DNA from: Amycolatopsis sp. NBRC 101858
GTDB lineage: Bacteria > Actinomycetota > Actinomycetes > Mycobacteriales > Pseudonocardiaceae
Reading direction: 5' to 3'
DNA length: 64,000 nucleotides
Assembly (NCBI RefSeq): GCF_030269325.1
Contig: NZ_BSTD01000001.1
Location: 62,001 to 126,000, forward strand
Made by a program: the position numbers and the translations under genes. Shown one piece after another: positions 1 through 8,211 of the stretch (position 1 is its first letter; each line of letters opens with the position of its first letter). Below the pieces are notes generated by a model, which was given only the letters and a program-made list of their open reading frames with translations, searched no databases and was not told the DNA's origin.

Positions 1-1
1 C

Positions 2-889
2 GGTGACCAGTGGACGCTGCTCATCCTGCAGAGCCTGTTCCTGCGCTTCCGGCGGTACGAGGAGCTGCGCCTGCGGCTGGGCATCTCGCCGACGGCGTTG
101 TCCGGGCGGCTGCGGGACATGGTGGAAGCGGGCATGCTCACGCGCGTGCCGTACCGGGACGCGCGGCGCACGCGGCACGAGTACCGGCTCACCGAGCGCG
201 GCCTGCAGCTGTGGCCGCTGCTGATTTCGATCTGGGCCTGGGAGCGCGAGTGGGTCGAAGGCCGCCGCGAGGTGCTGCCGACGCTCATCCACCTCGACTG
301 CGAGCTGGCTACATCAGCGCCCCTCGGCTGCGGGGCGTGCGGCCGCCGGGTCGACGCCCGTGACGTGCGGGCTTCGCGGCTCGACAGCACCGGCGTCGCG
401 GCGGCGACGGCGTCCAAGCGCTTCCGCCGCAAGGACGCGGAATCCCTGGCCGGCGACCCGATGATGTTCTTCCCCGACACGATGGAGCTGCTCGGCGACC
501 GCTGGTCGACGGGGCTTCTGGTGTCCGCGCTGCTCGGCTGCCGGCACTTCTCGGAGTTCGAGCGGGAGCTGGGGATCGGGCCGAGTGTGCTGTCGGCCCG
601 GCTGAGCAAGCTCGTCGAGGTCGGCGTGCTGCGCACCGGCACGGCCAAGACCCGCACGGACGCGCGCGACTACCGGATGACGGCGAAGGGGCTGGCGTTC
701 TTCCCGGCGCTGGCGTTCATCGCGGAGTGGTCGCGCGGGTTCGAGGTGGCGGGCCAGGAGCCGGACATCACGCTGCACCACGTCGAATGCGGCAACCGGC
801 TGCAGCCGATGCTGCTGTGCGACCACTGCGGCCGGCCGCTGACCCGCAAGTCGGTGCAGTTCGGCGGAGTGCCGACCCCCAAACGCTGA
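2..889 (+). CDS. tandem-domain HxlR-family transcriptional regulator (5' end outside window)
   Basis: Open reading frame enters from the left edge, so the start codon is missing. The translation holds two winged-helix HxlR-type domains in one chain. The first begins at the window edge with GDQWTLLILQ and continues FRRYEELRLRLGISPTALS. The second lies near 460-700 with ELLGDRWSTGLLVSALLG and RHFSEFERELGIGPSVLS. Each is followed by a conserved ADYR-type wing and a short C-terminal segment with a Cys pair (GCGACGRR and CDHCGRPL), which could be a small zinc knuckle. HxlR proteins usually carry one domain and dimerise; a fused pair would act as an intramolecular dimer. Targets are not evident. 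Confidence 0.85.
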   Translation, partial: GDQWTLLILQSLFLRFRRYEELRLRLGISPTALSGRLRDMVEAGMLTRVPYRDARRTRHEYRLTERGLQLWPLLISIWAWEREWVEGRREVLPTLIHLDCELATSAPLGCGACGRRVDARDVRASRLDSTGVAAATASKRFRRKDAESLAGDPMMFFPDTMELLGDRWSTGLLVSALLGCRHFSEFERELGIGPSVLSARLSKLVEVGVLRTGTAKTRTDARDYRMTAKGLAFFPALAFIAEWSRGFEVAGQEPDITLHHVECGNRLQPMLLCDHCGRPLTRKSVQFGGVPTPKR

Positions 890-971
890 GCGGGTGACCA
901 AATCGACTCGCCAAGCGGTTTGTCTGATGCCAGGCTGGAGCGGTCACACGTCGTCAGTTCCGGAGGTAAGC

Positions 972-1157
972 ATGAGTGAACCGAATCCGTCGCCCAGCGG
1001 CGAGGAGGACGACGTCAAGCGCAAGTTCCGGGAGGCGCTGGAGCGCAAGCAGGCCCACACGCGCTCGGGCGCATCCCACGAGAACGGCGGCGGCAAGAAC
1101 CAGCACGCCCACGGCCCGGCGGCCAACAAGAGGACGTTCCGCCGCAAGAGCGGCTGA
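972..1157 (+). CDS. DUF5302 family small protein
   Basis: A 61-aa charged protein beginning MSEPNPSPSGEEDDVKRKFR with a following REALERKQA helix, a His/Gly/Asn-rich middle and a basic KRTFRRKSG tail. This matches the DUF5302 family of short actinobacterial proteins of unknown function. The ATG is chosen because a GGAGG ribosome site lies at 962-966 and the conserved family N-terminus starts here; the in-frame codons upstream give an unrelated sequence. No membrane segment or signal peptide is visible. It ends at a strong terminator hairpin and appears monocistronic. Confidence 0.8.
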   Translation: MSEPNPSPSGEEDDVKRKFREALERKQAHTRSGASHENGGGKNQHAHGPAANKRTFRRKSG

Positions 1158-1170
1158 GGTTTCCGCCTCG

Positions 1171-1201
1171 AAGGCCCCCACCTGCTCAGGGTGGGGGCCT
1201 T
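1171..1201. terminator. rho-independent-type hairpin between convergent genes
   Basis: Perfect inverted repeat AAGGCCCCCAC ... GTGGGGGCCTT with a 9-nt loop. It lies 13 nt after the DUF5302 stop and 8 nt from the end of the convergent metallo-hydrolase, so it can serve both directions. Confidence 0.8.
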
Positions 1202-1209
1202 CGTCGTGG

Positions 1210-2163
1210 TTACGGCGTGAACTCGCCCAGGTGCTCCAGCACCACGAACTCGCTCGCCGGGCTCGCCGCCGCCACCGCTTTGCGCAGCACCTCCAAGCCG
1301 CCGTTGGGATCTTTCGCCTGGCCGAGCGGCAGGTCGAAGTCGTCCCAGTGCGTTGCCGCCACGTGCGCGGGGTTGCCGAGCGTGCGCAGGAGCCTCGGCA
1401 CGTACTGCGTCACCTTCGCGCCGCCCACCGGCACGCACACCACGTCCGGGCGCAGCCCCGCCAGCTCGGACTCCACGTAGTTCGAGCCGCCGAAGTCCAG
1501 GACGCTCGCCCCGCCGCCGGTCACCTGGTACGCCAGCGTTCCGCCCTCGAGCAGGTCCTCGATCACCCGGGGGCGATCCCGGCGGGACAGCGGCCGCGAA
1601 CCGGGGAACGGCACCCGGGCCCGTTCGCCCGTCGCCGAGTGCAGGGACCGCAGGACGCGGATCGAGTAGCCGTCGAACGTCAGGTCCTCGCCGCCGCTCG
1701 CGATCGACAGCTGGTCCTCCGGCGCGCCCAGTGCCGCCATGAGACTCAAATGGGTCTCGGTGCCGACCACCGTCGCTCCGGTGCGTTGGGCCAGGTAGGG
1801 GACGTCGGTGAGGTGGTCGTAGTGGCCGTGCGTCACGAGGATGTGGTCCGCGCGCAGCTCGCCGCGGTCGACGTAGCCGTCGATCAGCGCCTTGTTCACC
1901 GAGAGCGGGGTGCGCGGGTCCGCGCCCGCCGGCGTGTACGTGCCGGTCTTGAACCGCGTCAGCCACGGGTCGATGAGGACCGTCTTGGTCCCGGTCGAGC
2001 CCGGCACGCGGATCTCCCAGCCGTTGTTCCCCCACCACCGCAGCGTCATCCGCGACGTCCCCTGGCGCACCGGCGCCGCCGAAGCCGCCGAAACCCCGGC
2101 GAGGATCGTGGCCGCCGCCGCGCCCGCGCCGAACAGCCCCCGTCTGCTGAGTCCTGTGTTCAT
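1210..2163 (-). CDS. Tat-exported metallo-beta-lactamase-fold hydrolase
   Basis: 317 aa. The N-terminus has a twin-arginine signal, LSRRGLFGAG, followed by an Ala-rich hydrophobic stretch and an AxA-like cleavage area near residue 30. The mature part is an MBL fold related to UlaG/L-ascorbate-6-phosphate lactonase-like hydrolases: the metal-binding motif is THGHYDHLTDVP, preceded by a VLIDPWLTRF strand; a late ATHWDDFD carries another ligand. Likely exported as a folded metalloenzyme. The substrate is unknown. It is transcribed divergently from a LysR regulator across 84 nt, which suggests that regulator controls it. Confidence 0.8.
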   Translation of the reverse strand: MNTGLSRRGLFGAGAAAATILAGVSAASAAPVRQGTSRMTLRWWGNNGWEIRVPGSTGTKTVLIDPWLTRFKTGTYTPAGADPRTPLSVNKALIDGYVDRGELRADHILVTHGHYDHLTDVPYLAQRTGATVVGTETHLSLMAALGAPEDQLSIASGGEDLTFDGYSIRVLRSLHSATGERARVPFPGSRPLSRRDRPRVIEDLLEGGTLAYQVTGGGASVLDFGGSNYVESELAGLRPDVVCVPVGGAKVTQYVPRLLRTLGNPAHVAATHWDDFDLPLGQAKDPNGGLEVLRKAVAAASPASEFVVLEHLGEFTP

Positions 2164-2247
2164 GACGCGCACTCGACCACGGCCCCGGCGGCGCTGTCCA
2201 AGATCGGGACGTCGGCATGTCGATATGCGGACGGGTATCGTCGCAGC

Positions 2248-3195
2248 GTGGACCACCTCCGTTCGCTGCGCTACTTCCTCGTCGTGGCCGAAGAACTGCA
2301 CTTCGGCCGCGCCGCCGATCGGCTCGGCATGGCGCAGCCGCCGCTCAGTCAGCGGGTGAAGCGGCTCGAAGCCGAGCTGGGCGCGAAGCTGTTCGACCGC
2401 GGCCGCCGCGTCACGCTCACCGAGGCCGGCGAAGTGCTGCGCGCCGAGGCCCGCGACCTGCTGAGCCGCTGGGACCGCATGACAGCGCTGGTCGCGAAGG
2501 CCGAGCGCGGCGAGATGGACGCCCTGCGCGCGGGCGTGCCGCCGGAGCTGCCGGGACGGGTGCTCGCCGCGATCCTGACGAAGTTCGCCGACGAGTGCCC
2601 GGCGGTCCGGCTCGACCTGCAGGAGCTGACCACCGCCGAGCAGACGCGGCTCCTGGCCGACCGCGAGCTCGACGCCGGGCTCCTGCAGCTGCCGGTGGAC
2701 GTGGTGGGACTGGACCTCGGCCCGGCCGTCGACACACCGCTGGGCGTGGTGCTCCCCCGGGATTCGCCGCTGGCCCGCGCTTCCTCGCTGTCGCTGGCCG
2801 ACCTGGCGGGCGAAGGCCTGGTGCACGCGCCCCGCGCGGCGGCGCCGGGGAGCTACGACGCGCTGCTGCGCACGTGCTGGGACCACGGCTTCCGCCCGGC
2901 CGCGGTCCGGCACGCCCGCAACCCGGAGTTCGCGCTCGGCCTGGTCCTGGCCGGGCACGGGGTGGCGTTCGAGCCGCGCGCCCGCAAGGAGCCGCGGGTG
3001 GTCTGGCGGCCGCTGGCCGACCAGGTCCTCCGGGAACGGATGGCGTTCGCCTGGCCCTCGACGAGCCCGCACCCGCAGGCGGCGAAGCTGGCCGAGATCG
3101 CGGCGGGGGTGCTCCGGGACGACGGGGTTTCGCGCCTGGTGCCACCGGACCCGGGCGGCGCGCGGCCGTGGGACGTGTTCTACGAGCGCAGCTGA
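2248..3195 (+). CDS. LysR-family transcriptional regulator
   Basis: 315 aa with GTG start. Residues 1-60 form the classic LysR winged helix (LRYFLVVAEELHFGRAADRL, then PPLSQRVKRLEAELGAKLFDR), followed by a linker helix and a periplasmic-binding-protein-like effector domain from about residue 90 onward. Start chosen because LysR proteins begin a few residues before the LRYF motif. The C-terminus is about 20 residues longer than usual (VPPDPGGARPWDVFYERS). Divergent from the Tat-exported MBL-fold hydrolase, its probable target. Confidence 0.88.
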   Translation: MDHLRSLRYFLVVAEELHFGRAADRLGMAQPPLSQRVKRLEAELGAKLFDRGRRVTLTEAGEVLRAEARDLLSRWDRMTALVAKAERGEMDALRAGVPPELPGRVLAAILTKFADECPAVRLDLQELTTAEQTRLLADRELDAGLLQLPVDVVGLDLGPAVDTPLGVVLPRDSPLARASSLSLADLAGEGLVHAPRAAAPGSYDALLRTCWDHGFRPAAVRHARNPEFALGLVLAGHGVAFEPRARKEPRVVWRPLADQVLRERMAFAWPSTSPHPQAAKLAEIAAGVLRDDGVSRLVPPDPGGARPWDVFYERS

Positions 3196-3205
3196 CGGCG
3201 GCTTG

Positions 3206-3257
3206 GGGCATCACGCGTGATCCGGCGGGCATCACGCGTGTTTGGAAGGGCATTACG
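3206..3257. repeat. three 21-bp-periodic repeats at a convergent junction
   Basis: GGGCATCACGCGTG occurs at 3206 and again exactly 21 bp later at 3227; a degenerate third copy, GGGCATTACG, starts at 3248, again 21 bp on. Each full copy holds the palindromic core ATCACGCGTGAT or part of it. The array fills the gap between the LysR gene and the convergent serine hydrolase gene. It may act as a terminator or protein-binding array. Confidence 0.75.
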
Positions 3258-4059
3258 GGGAGCGCAGCTGATCCACCGCTGCTCGCGCCGCGTTGCCGAT
3301 TGCTCGGTCGATGTCCGGGCGTCGCAACGTCTCCGCTCCGCCTGCCGTGAACACCGCCACCGCGTACGCCTGCCCGTCCGGGTACGTCGCGATGCCGATC
3401 TCGTTGCGGATCCCCGGCATCGTGCCCGTCTTGGCCGCCACGGCCACCTCCGGCGGGAACCCCGCCGTCAGCCGGTGCCAGCTCACCTGTGCCGACATCC
3501 ACTCCAGGACCTGCGCCCCCGGTCCGGGGTCATTCCAGATCGCCGCCAGCAAAGAAGTCATCTCCCGCGCCGTGGTCGACGAAGTCCGCAATGGATCCAG
3601 CGCCCGCAAGGGAACTCCCGCGGCCGTGTCGTCGATGATCGTGCGCAGCAGATCACGCGGTGCGCCGATGACCGACGTCCGGGACAAGCCCAGCTCCGCC
3701 AGCAACGACCGCACGTTCTCCACGCCCACCCGGTCGAACAGCAGGTCCGCGGCCGTGTTGTCCGACACCGACAACGCCAGCAGCGCCGTGTCTCGCAGAC
3801 TGTACGAAACGTCGTCGGCGAACCCCGCCGAGCCGCTGCCGCCCAGGCGGTCGGCCGCCGAAGCGTGCACCCGGTCCGTCGGGTCGAGCTGGCCCGCCGC
3901 CACCTGCCGGGCGAACTCGAACGCCAGTGCCACCTTCACCACCGAAGCCAGCACGACCGGCGCGTCGGCGTCGACCTCGACGGAGGCAGCGGAACCGAGA
4001 CGGCGGGCGTGCAGGAACCCCCGCACGCCCGCCGCCGCGAAAATCTCCTCAGGACTCAC
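3253..4059 (-). CDS. class A beta-lactamase-like serine hydrolase
   Basis: 268 aa. The penicilloyl-serine transferase motifs are visible: SVVK at residues 39-42 (SxxK), SDN at 99-101 and KTG at 210-212. I cannot find the ExxLN omega-loop motif that supplies the deacylating Glu of class A beta-lactamases, so DD-peptidase or esterase activity is as likely as beta-lactamase activity. No signal peptide is seen with the GTG start, which is unusual for this family; the protein would be cytoplasmic. The GTG start overlaps the stop of valine dehydrogenase by GTGA, so translation is probably coupled. Confidence 0.8.
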   Translation of the reverse strand: MSPEEIFAAAGVRGFLHARRLGSAASVEVDADAPVVLASVVKVALAFEFARQVAAGQLDPTDRVHASAADRLGGSGSAGFADDVSYSLRDTALLALSVSDNTAADLLFDRVGVENVRSLLAELGLSRTSVIGAPRDLLRTIIDDTAAGVPLRALDPLRTSSTTAREMTSLLAAIWNDPGPGAQVLEWMSAQVSWHRLTAGFPPEVAVAAKTGTMPGIRNEIGIATYPDGQAYAVAVFTAGGAETLRRPDIDRAIGNAARAAVDQLRSP

Positions 4060-5129
4060 ACGGTCATGATGGACCGCAGCCGCCCGACCTCCGCCATCCG
4101 GCGCTCCGCGAGGCGGTCGGCCGCCGTCGCCGGGGGCACGCCGTCGGTTTCCGCCAGTGCGAACACGGCCTTCGTCGTGTCGAAGATGGCCGTCGTCTTG
4201 CGCTTGGCGCGCTCGAAGTTGAAGCCGTGGCGCTCGTCGTCGACCTGGATCACGCCGCCGGCGTTGACCAGGTAGTCCGGCGCGTACAGGACACCGCGGT
4301 CGGCGAGCTGCTTGTCGATGCCGGCGTGCGCGAGCTGGTTGTTCGCCGCACCGCAGACGATGCGAGCACCCAGCACCGGCACCGTCGTGTCGTTCAGGAC
4401 GCCGCCGAGCGCGCACGGCGCGAAGACGTCCAGTTCCGCCCGCAGCAGGGTGTCCACATCGGACACGACCTGAACGGAAGGGTAGATCGAGTGGGTGCGC
4501 GAGATCGCCGGCTCGTAGACGTCGGTGATGGTCACCTGCGCGCCCGCGTCCACGAGGTGCCCGACGAGGATGTGCCCGACCTTGCCGACGCCCGCCACGC
4601 CAACGCGCTTGCCGGCCAGGTCCGGGCTGCCCCAGAGGTGCTCGGCCGAGGCACGCATGCCCTGGAACACGCCGAACGCCGTCAGCACGGAGGAGTCGCC
4701 GGCGCCGCCGTCCTCGGGCGAGCGGCCGGTGACGAAGTCGGATTCGCGGGCGACGACGTCCATGTCCTGCACGTAGGTGCCCACGTCGCACGCTGTGATG
4801 TAGCGGCCGCCCAGGGACTGCACGAAACGCCCGTACGCGCGCAACAGCGCTTCGGACTTGAGCGTCTTCGGGTCGCCGAGGATGACGGCCTTGCCGCCGC
4901 CGAGGTCGAGCCCGGCCAGCGCGTTCTTGTACGCCATGCCCTTGGACAGCGCGAGCACGTCGTCGAGCGCGTCCGCTTCGGTGGCGTAGGGGTGGAAGCG
5001 CGTCCCGCCCAGTGCGGGTCCGAGCGCGGTGGAGTAGATGCCGATGATGGCCTTCAGGCCACTGGCCTGGTCGTGGCAATACACGACCTGTTCGTGCCCG
5101 GTGCCCCGGGCGAACACTCCTTCGGTCAC
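4056..5129 (-). CDS. vdh: valine (leucine/phenylalanine) dehydrogenase
   Basis: 357 aa, the expected length for Streptomyces-type Val/Leu/Phe dehydrogenases. It oxidatively deaminates branched-chain amino acids to 2-oxo acids with NAD+, supplying acyl-CoA precursors. Visible motifs: [12 protein letters not shown], the catalytic Lys in [10 protein letters not shown] (about residue 80), and the dinucleotide-binding [11 protein letters not shown] near the middle, followed by the D/E ridge region VTITDVYEP. Valine versus leucine specificity cannot be read directly. First gene of a two-gene unit with the serine hydrolase. Confidence 0.9.
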   Translation of the reverse strand: MTEGVFARGTGHEQVVYCHDQASGLKAIIGIYSTALGPALGGTRFHPYATEADALDDVLALSKGMAYKNALAGLDLGGGKAVILGDPKTLKSEALLRAYGRFVQSLGGRYITACDVGTYVQDMDVVARESDFVTGRSPEDGGAGDSSVLTAFGVFQGMRASAEHLWGSPDLAGKRVGVAGVGKVGHILVGHLVDAGAQVTITDVYEPAISRTHSIYPSVQVVSDVDTLLRAELDVFAPCALGGVLNDTTVPVLGARIVCGAANNQLAHAGIDKQLADRGVLYAPDYLVNAGGVIQVDDERHGFNFERAKRKTTAIFDTTKAVFALAETDGVPPATAADRLAERRMAEVGRLRSIMTV

Positions 5130-5367
5130 GGTGGTGACTCCTTTGTCTCCCGCGCCCGGTTCGTGGCCGGGACGCGCTTCAAGGGTGGCAGGAGGCCGGG
5201 GCGGAGGTCGTCCGCCCGAGTGCTTCCCGGCACCAACCTAGATCCTCTCCGCCCGGGGAACCAGCAGAGGTCCCGGGATACGGACGAGTAACCGATCTTG
5301 CGGGGGTCCGGGGTGGTTTGCCCCCCGGCCGGGGTCCGGGGCTCGGCCCCGGAAGGCACAGCGGAGA

Positions 5368-6561
5368 TCAGCCGCGGACCACCTTGCCGAGTGCGGTCAT
5401 CGCCGTCTCGAGCTGCGTGTCGGAGAGGTACGGCGCCGGCCCGAAGCGCAGGTACGGCCCCCGGCTGTCGGTGCAGACCCCCTGGGCGGCAAGCGCCGCC
5501 TGCAGGCCGCCGGCGTCGGCACAGCGCAGCGAGAGGAACCCGCCGAGCCGGTCCAAGGGCACCGAGCGATCCCGCGTGACGACGTCCTCCGGGAGGGCGA
5601 GCGCATCGAACACCGACGCGAGCAGGCCCACCTGGTGCTGCGAGACCTCGCGCAGGAACTCCGGCGTGAGGCCCTGCTCGGCGAAGAACCGCTGGACCCG
5701 GGCGCCACGGTAGTGGCTGGCCGGGTCGTAGGTGGCGCCGGCGAACCGGTCGCCTCCCATCGCGTACGGCACCGCGCCGGGGTGGCGCTCGTCGGCGAGC
5801 GCGCCGAACTCCGCGTACCAGCCGGTGATCACCGGCCGCAGCTCCTGGGCGTGCGCGGGCAGCCGCAGGAAGCAGTTGCCCTCGCCGAGCTGCAGGTACT
5901 TGTAGCCGCCGCCGAGCACCCAGGCGTTGGTGAGCCCGAGGTCGTGCAGCGGGAACGGCACGACGCCGAGCGCGTGGTAGGCGTCGACGACGAGCTCGAT
6001 GGACCGGGCGCGGCACGAGTCGGCCAGGTGCGCGAGCCCCGGCACCAGCCGCGACGTCTCGAACAGCACGGCCGAGACGAGTACCGCGGCGGTGTTGTCG
6101 TCCACTTCGGCGGCGACGCGCTCGGCGAGCGTCGTGACCGGGTCCAGGGGCACCCGGACGACCTCGACGCCCTCCTCTTCGAGGCGGGCGAGCTGGCGGC
6201 GCAGGGTGTGGAACTCGCCGTCGGTGGTGACCAGGCGCGGTCTTCGCGGCAGCTCCATCGCCGAGAGGAAGCGCAGCACCAGGTCGTGCGTGCTCGCGCC
6301 GAGGGCGTACTCGCCGTGCGGGTCGCCGAGCAGCAGGCGGAACCCCGCGCGCAGCTCGTCGGCCTTCGCGAAGGCACGCTCCCACTTCTCGTCGACGTCG
6401 CGGGCGGCGTCCGTGAAGGACTCCCGCAAGCCCTCCTCGGCGACGTCGGGCCACGCCTGGTGCGAGTGCCCGGACAGCAGCAGGCGTTCGGCGACCCCGA
6501 ACCGGGAGTAATGCGGGGCGAGCGCGTTGTGGTCACCGCGCAGGTCGTCCAAAGTGGTCAC
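5368..6561 (-). CDS. kynU: kynureninase
   Basis: 397 aa PLP-dependent aspartate-aminotransferase-fold enzyme that cleaves L-kynurenine to anthranilate and alanine. The DAYHALG motif (residues 193-199) supplies the Asp that contacts the PLP pyridine; the Schiff-base lysine is in GGGYKYLQLGEG (K221). The GTG start overlaps the upstream tryptophan dioxygenase stop as GTGA; a longer reading frame extends upstream but would run into that gene. Last gene of the paaX-kynA-kynU operon. The 3' flank holds GC-rich inverted sequences around 5310-5360 that could terminate the operon. Confidence 0.92.
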   Translation of the reverse strand: MTTLDDLRGDHNALAPHYSRFGVAERLLLSGHSHQAWPDVAEEGLRESFTDAARDVDEKWERAFAKADELRAGFRLLLGDPHGEYALGASTHDLVLRFLSAMELPRRPRLVTTDGEFHTLRRQLARLEEEGVEVVRVPLDPVTTLAERVAAEVDDNTAAVLVSAVLFETSRLVPGLAHLADSCRARSIELVVDAYHALGVVPFPLHDLGLTNAWVLGGGYKYLQLGEGNCFLRLPAHAQELRPVITGWYAEFGALADERHPGAVPYAMGGDRFAGATYDPASHYRGARVQRFFAEQGLTPEFLREVSQHQVGLLASVFDALALPEDVVTRDRSVPLDRLGGFLSLRCADAGGLQAALAAQGVCTDSRGPYLRFGPAPYLSDTQLETAMTALGKVVRG

Positions 6562-7352
6562 AGTCGGCTCCGTACGGCCCAGAGATCCGGGAACATCGGC
6601 TGGAAGAGCGTGGTACGCAGGTAGGTCGCGCCGGATGATCCTCCCGTCCCGGTCTTGTCGCCGATGGTGCGTTCGACCATCTTCACGTGCCGGTAGCGCC
6701 ACTCCTGCATCCCTTCATCGAGATCCACCAGACATTCCGCGACGACCGACGGTCCGCCGTCGTCGCTGTACACGTCCAGCAATATCGCCTGCAGGGCCGG
6801 GGAGGGCTCCACCGGTCGAGTGACGTCTCGGTCACACCCGACCGCGTAGCCAGAAACCTTGAGGTACGCGAGAAAAGAGTCGAACAACGACGGTCGCGCC
6901 ATCGCTTCGGCAATGCGTTTCCGCTGCTCGCCCCCTTCGGGGTAGTGCGCGAACACGCGCTCGTCACGCCGCCCGAGCACGGCTTCCAGCTCGCGGAACT
7001 GGGCCGACTGGAAGCCGCTCGAAGCGTCCAAACGGGTGCGGAAACTCGTGAACTGGCTGGGGGTCATGGTTTCCAGCACGTCGATCTGCGCGACGGCGAC
7101 CTTGAGGATCGTCAGGATCCGCCGCAGGATCCGGATCGAGTGCGCGGTGTTCCCCTTTTCCAGGTTGCGCTGGAGGAACTCGGCCTCGTGCAGGATCTGC
7201 TTGAACCACAGCTCGTACACCTGGTGGATCACGATGAACAGCAGCTCGTCGTGCTCGTCCGAACGCGGGCGCTGGGCCTCCAGCACCTCGTCCAGCGCGA
7301 GGTACGAGGTGTAGCTCAGAGCTTCCTGAGTCGCTTGGCTGGTTTCGGTCAT
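6558..7352 (-). CDS. kynA: tryptophan 2,3-dioxygenase
   Basis: 264 aa heme enzyme that opens the indole ring of L-tryptophan to N-formylkynurenine. Family signatures are clear: SYTSYLALDEVL, FIVIHQVYELWFKQ (residues about 39-52), then ETMTPSQFTSFR, and the C-terminal GTGGSSGATYLR. Length is normal for bacterial enzymes. Both ends overlap its neighbours by 4 nt (paaX-like gene upstream, kynU downstream), giving a tightly coupled operon. Confidence 0.95.
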   Translation of the reverse strand: MTETSQATQEALSYTSYLALDEVLEAQRPRSDEHDELLFIVIHQVYELWFKQILHEAEFLQRNLEKGNTAHSIRILRRILTILKVAVAQIDVLETMTPSQFTSFRTRLDASSGFQSAQFRELEAVLGRRDERVFAHYPEGGEQRKRIAEAMARPSLFDSFLAYLKVSGYAVGCDRDVTRPVEPSPALQAILLDVYSDDGGPSVVAECLVDLDEGMQEWRYRHVKMVERTIGDKTGTGGSSGATYLRTTLFQPMFPDLWAVRSRL

Positions 7353-8164
7353 CCCTGGGTCACCTCGTCGAAATGGCGCTGAGCGGCCGGAGCCAGCGCG
7401 GTGTACAGATCGTGGAACAACTCGACCGCCGCCGCCCGGTGATCCGGCGCGGGCACCAGGTCGGCGGGCAGTTCGGGGTCGAGCGACGGGAACGCGCGGA
7501 ACGTGTGCACCAGCCGCGTGCGGACGTCGAACGCGGTCTTGTCGGGCAGCTCCGCGCCGGCGTGCCCGCCGAACTGCCCGACGAACGCCGTGTAGCGCGC
7601 GGCGAGGTCGTCGAGGTCCCAGGCCCGGCCGGCGAAGCGGCGGACGTCGAGCGCGGCCGAGGGCCGGCCGAGCAGCAGCCCGGCGTGCTCGGTGACGTCC
7701 AGTTCGCCCAGCAGGGCGACGACCTCGGCCTCGCGGTCGTGCGGGGCGATCCAGGTGCCGTCCTGGTAGGGCCCGAAGCCGAGGAACCGCAGCCGTCTGA
7801 CCAGGCGTTCCCGCGCCTGGCGGCGGCTCTCCGGGATGCTCTGCCACAGCACGGTCCACTCGCCGGCGGGGCGCTCGCGGCGGCCGAGGGAGAAGATCCG
7901 GTGGTCACCGTCGGCGAGCAGCGTGATGGTGCGGCGGGTCAGCGAGTAGTGCACGGTGCGGCCCTCGCGGTGGCGCTGGAGCAGGCCGCGGCGCACCACG
8001 CGGGTGAGCGCGATCCGGGCCGCGCCGTCGGAGAAGCCCAGCTCGGCGAGGGCTGCGACCAGGCCGCCCGACCACACCCGGCGGGTTTCGCGCGGGTGCA
8101 CGTAGCTGCCCAGCAACGTCACGACCAGCTCCTGGGGGCTGGCGTCGAAGGCGTCTCCGGGCAT
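7349..8164 (-). CDS. PaaX-family transcriptional regulator
   Basis: 271 aa. N-terminal winged helix (LGFSDGAARIALTRVVRRGLL), central domain and C-terminal PaaX_C region (TAFVGQFGG, FPSLDPELPADLVP). PaaX proteins repress aryl-CoA catabolic genes and release DNA on binding an aryl-CoA thioester (phenylacetyl-CoA in E. coli). Here the neighbours point to anthraniloyl-CoA or a derivative as the ligand; that is inference. It is the first gene of the leftward operon and faces a palindrome at 8177-8200. Confidence 0.9.
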   Translation of the reverse strand: MPGDAFDASPQELVVTLLGSYVHPRETRRVWSGGLVAALAELGFSDGAARIALTRVVRRGLLQRHREGRTVHYSLTRRTITLLADGDHRIFSLGRRERPAGEWTVLWQSIPESRRQARERLVRRLRFLGFGPYQDGTWIAPHDREAEVVALLGELDVTEHAGLLLGRPSAALDVRRFAGRAWDLDDLAARYTAFVGQFGGHAGAELPDKTAFDVRTRLVHTFRAFPSLDPELPADLVPAPDHRAAAVELFHDLYTALAPAAQRHFDEVTQG

Positions 8165-8176
8165 GGCGCAACTCTA

Positions 8177-8200
8177 TACACCTCAGGCCGCTGCGGTGTA
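8177..8200. promoter_or_regulatory. candidate PaaX-type operator in the divergent kyn promoter
   Basis: Two 10-nt arms, TACACCTCAG and CTGCGGTGTA, separated by 4 nt, complementary at 9 of 10 positions. The palindrome lies 12 nt from each of the two divergent starts and so overlaps the start regions of both operons. Its position suits autorepression by the PaaX-like regulator. Confidence 0.6.
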
Positions 8201-8211
8201 GCTTGAATTGC

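Noticed and set aside
976..2247. N-terminal extension of the LysR reading frame
   Set aside because: The frame is open for over 400 codons upstream but is antisense to the MBL-fold gene and has no LysR-like content before the GTG at 2248.
3206..3257. CRISPR array
   Set aside because: Repeats of 14 bp with 7-bp spacers and only three copies do not fit CRISPR, and there are no cas genes.
5130..5367. Small gene between valine dehydrogenase and kynureninase
   Set aside because: Open frames here are short, Arg/Gly-rich and lack ribosome sites; the region looks like promoter and terminator DNA only.
8203..8211. TTG start for the creatininase-family gene
   Set aside because: The GTG at 8212 follows the palindrome and gives the family N-terminus directly; the TTG adds three unrelated residues.
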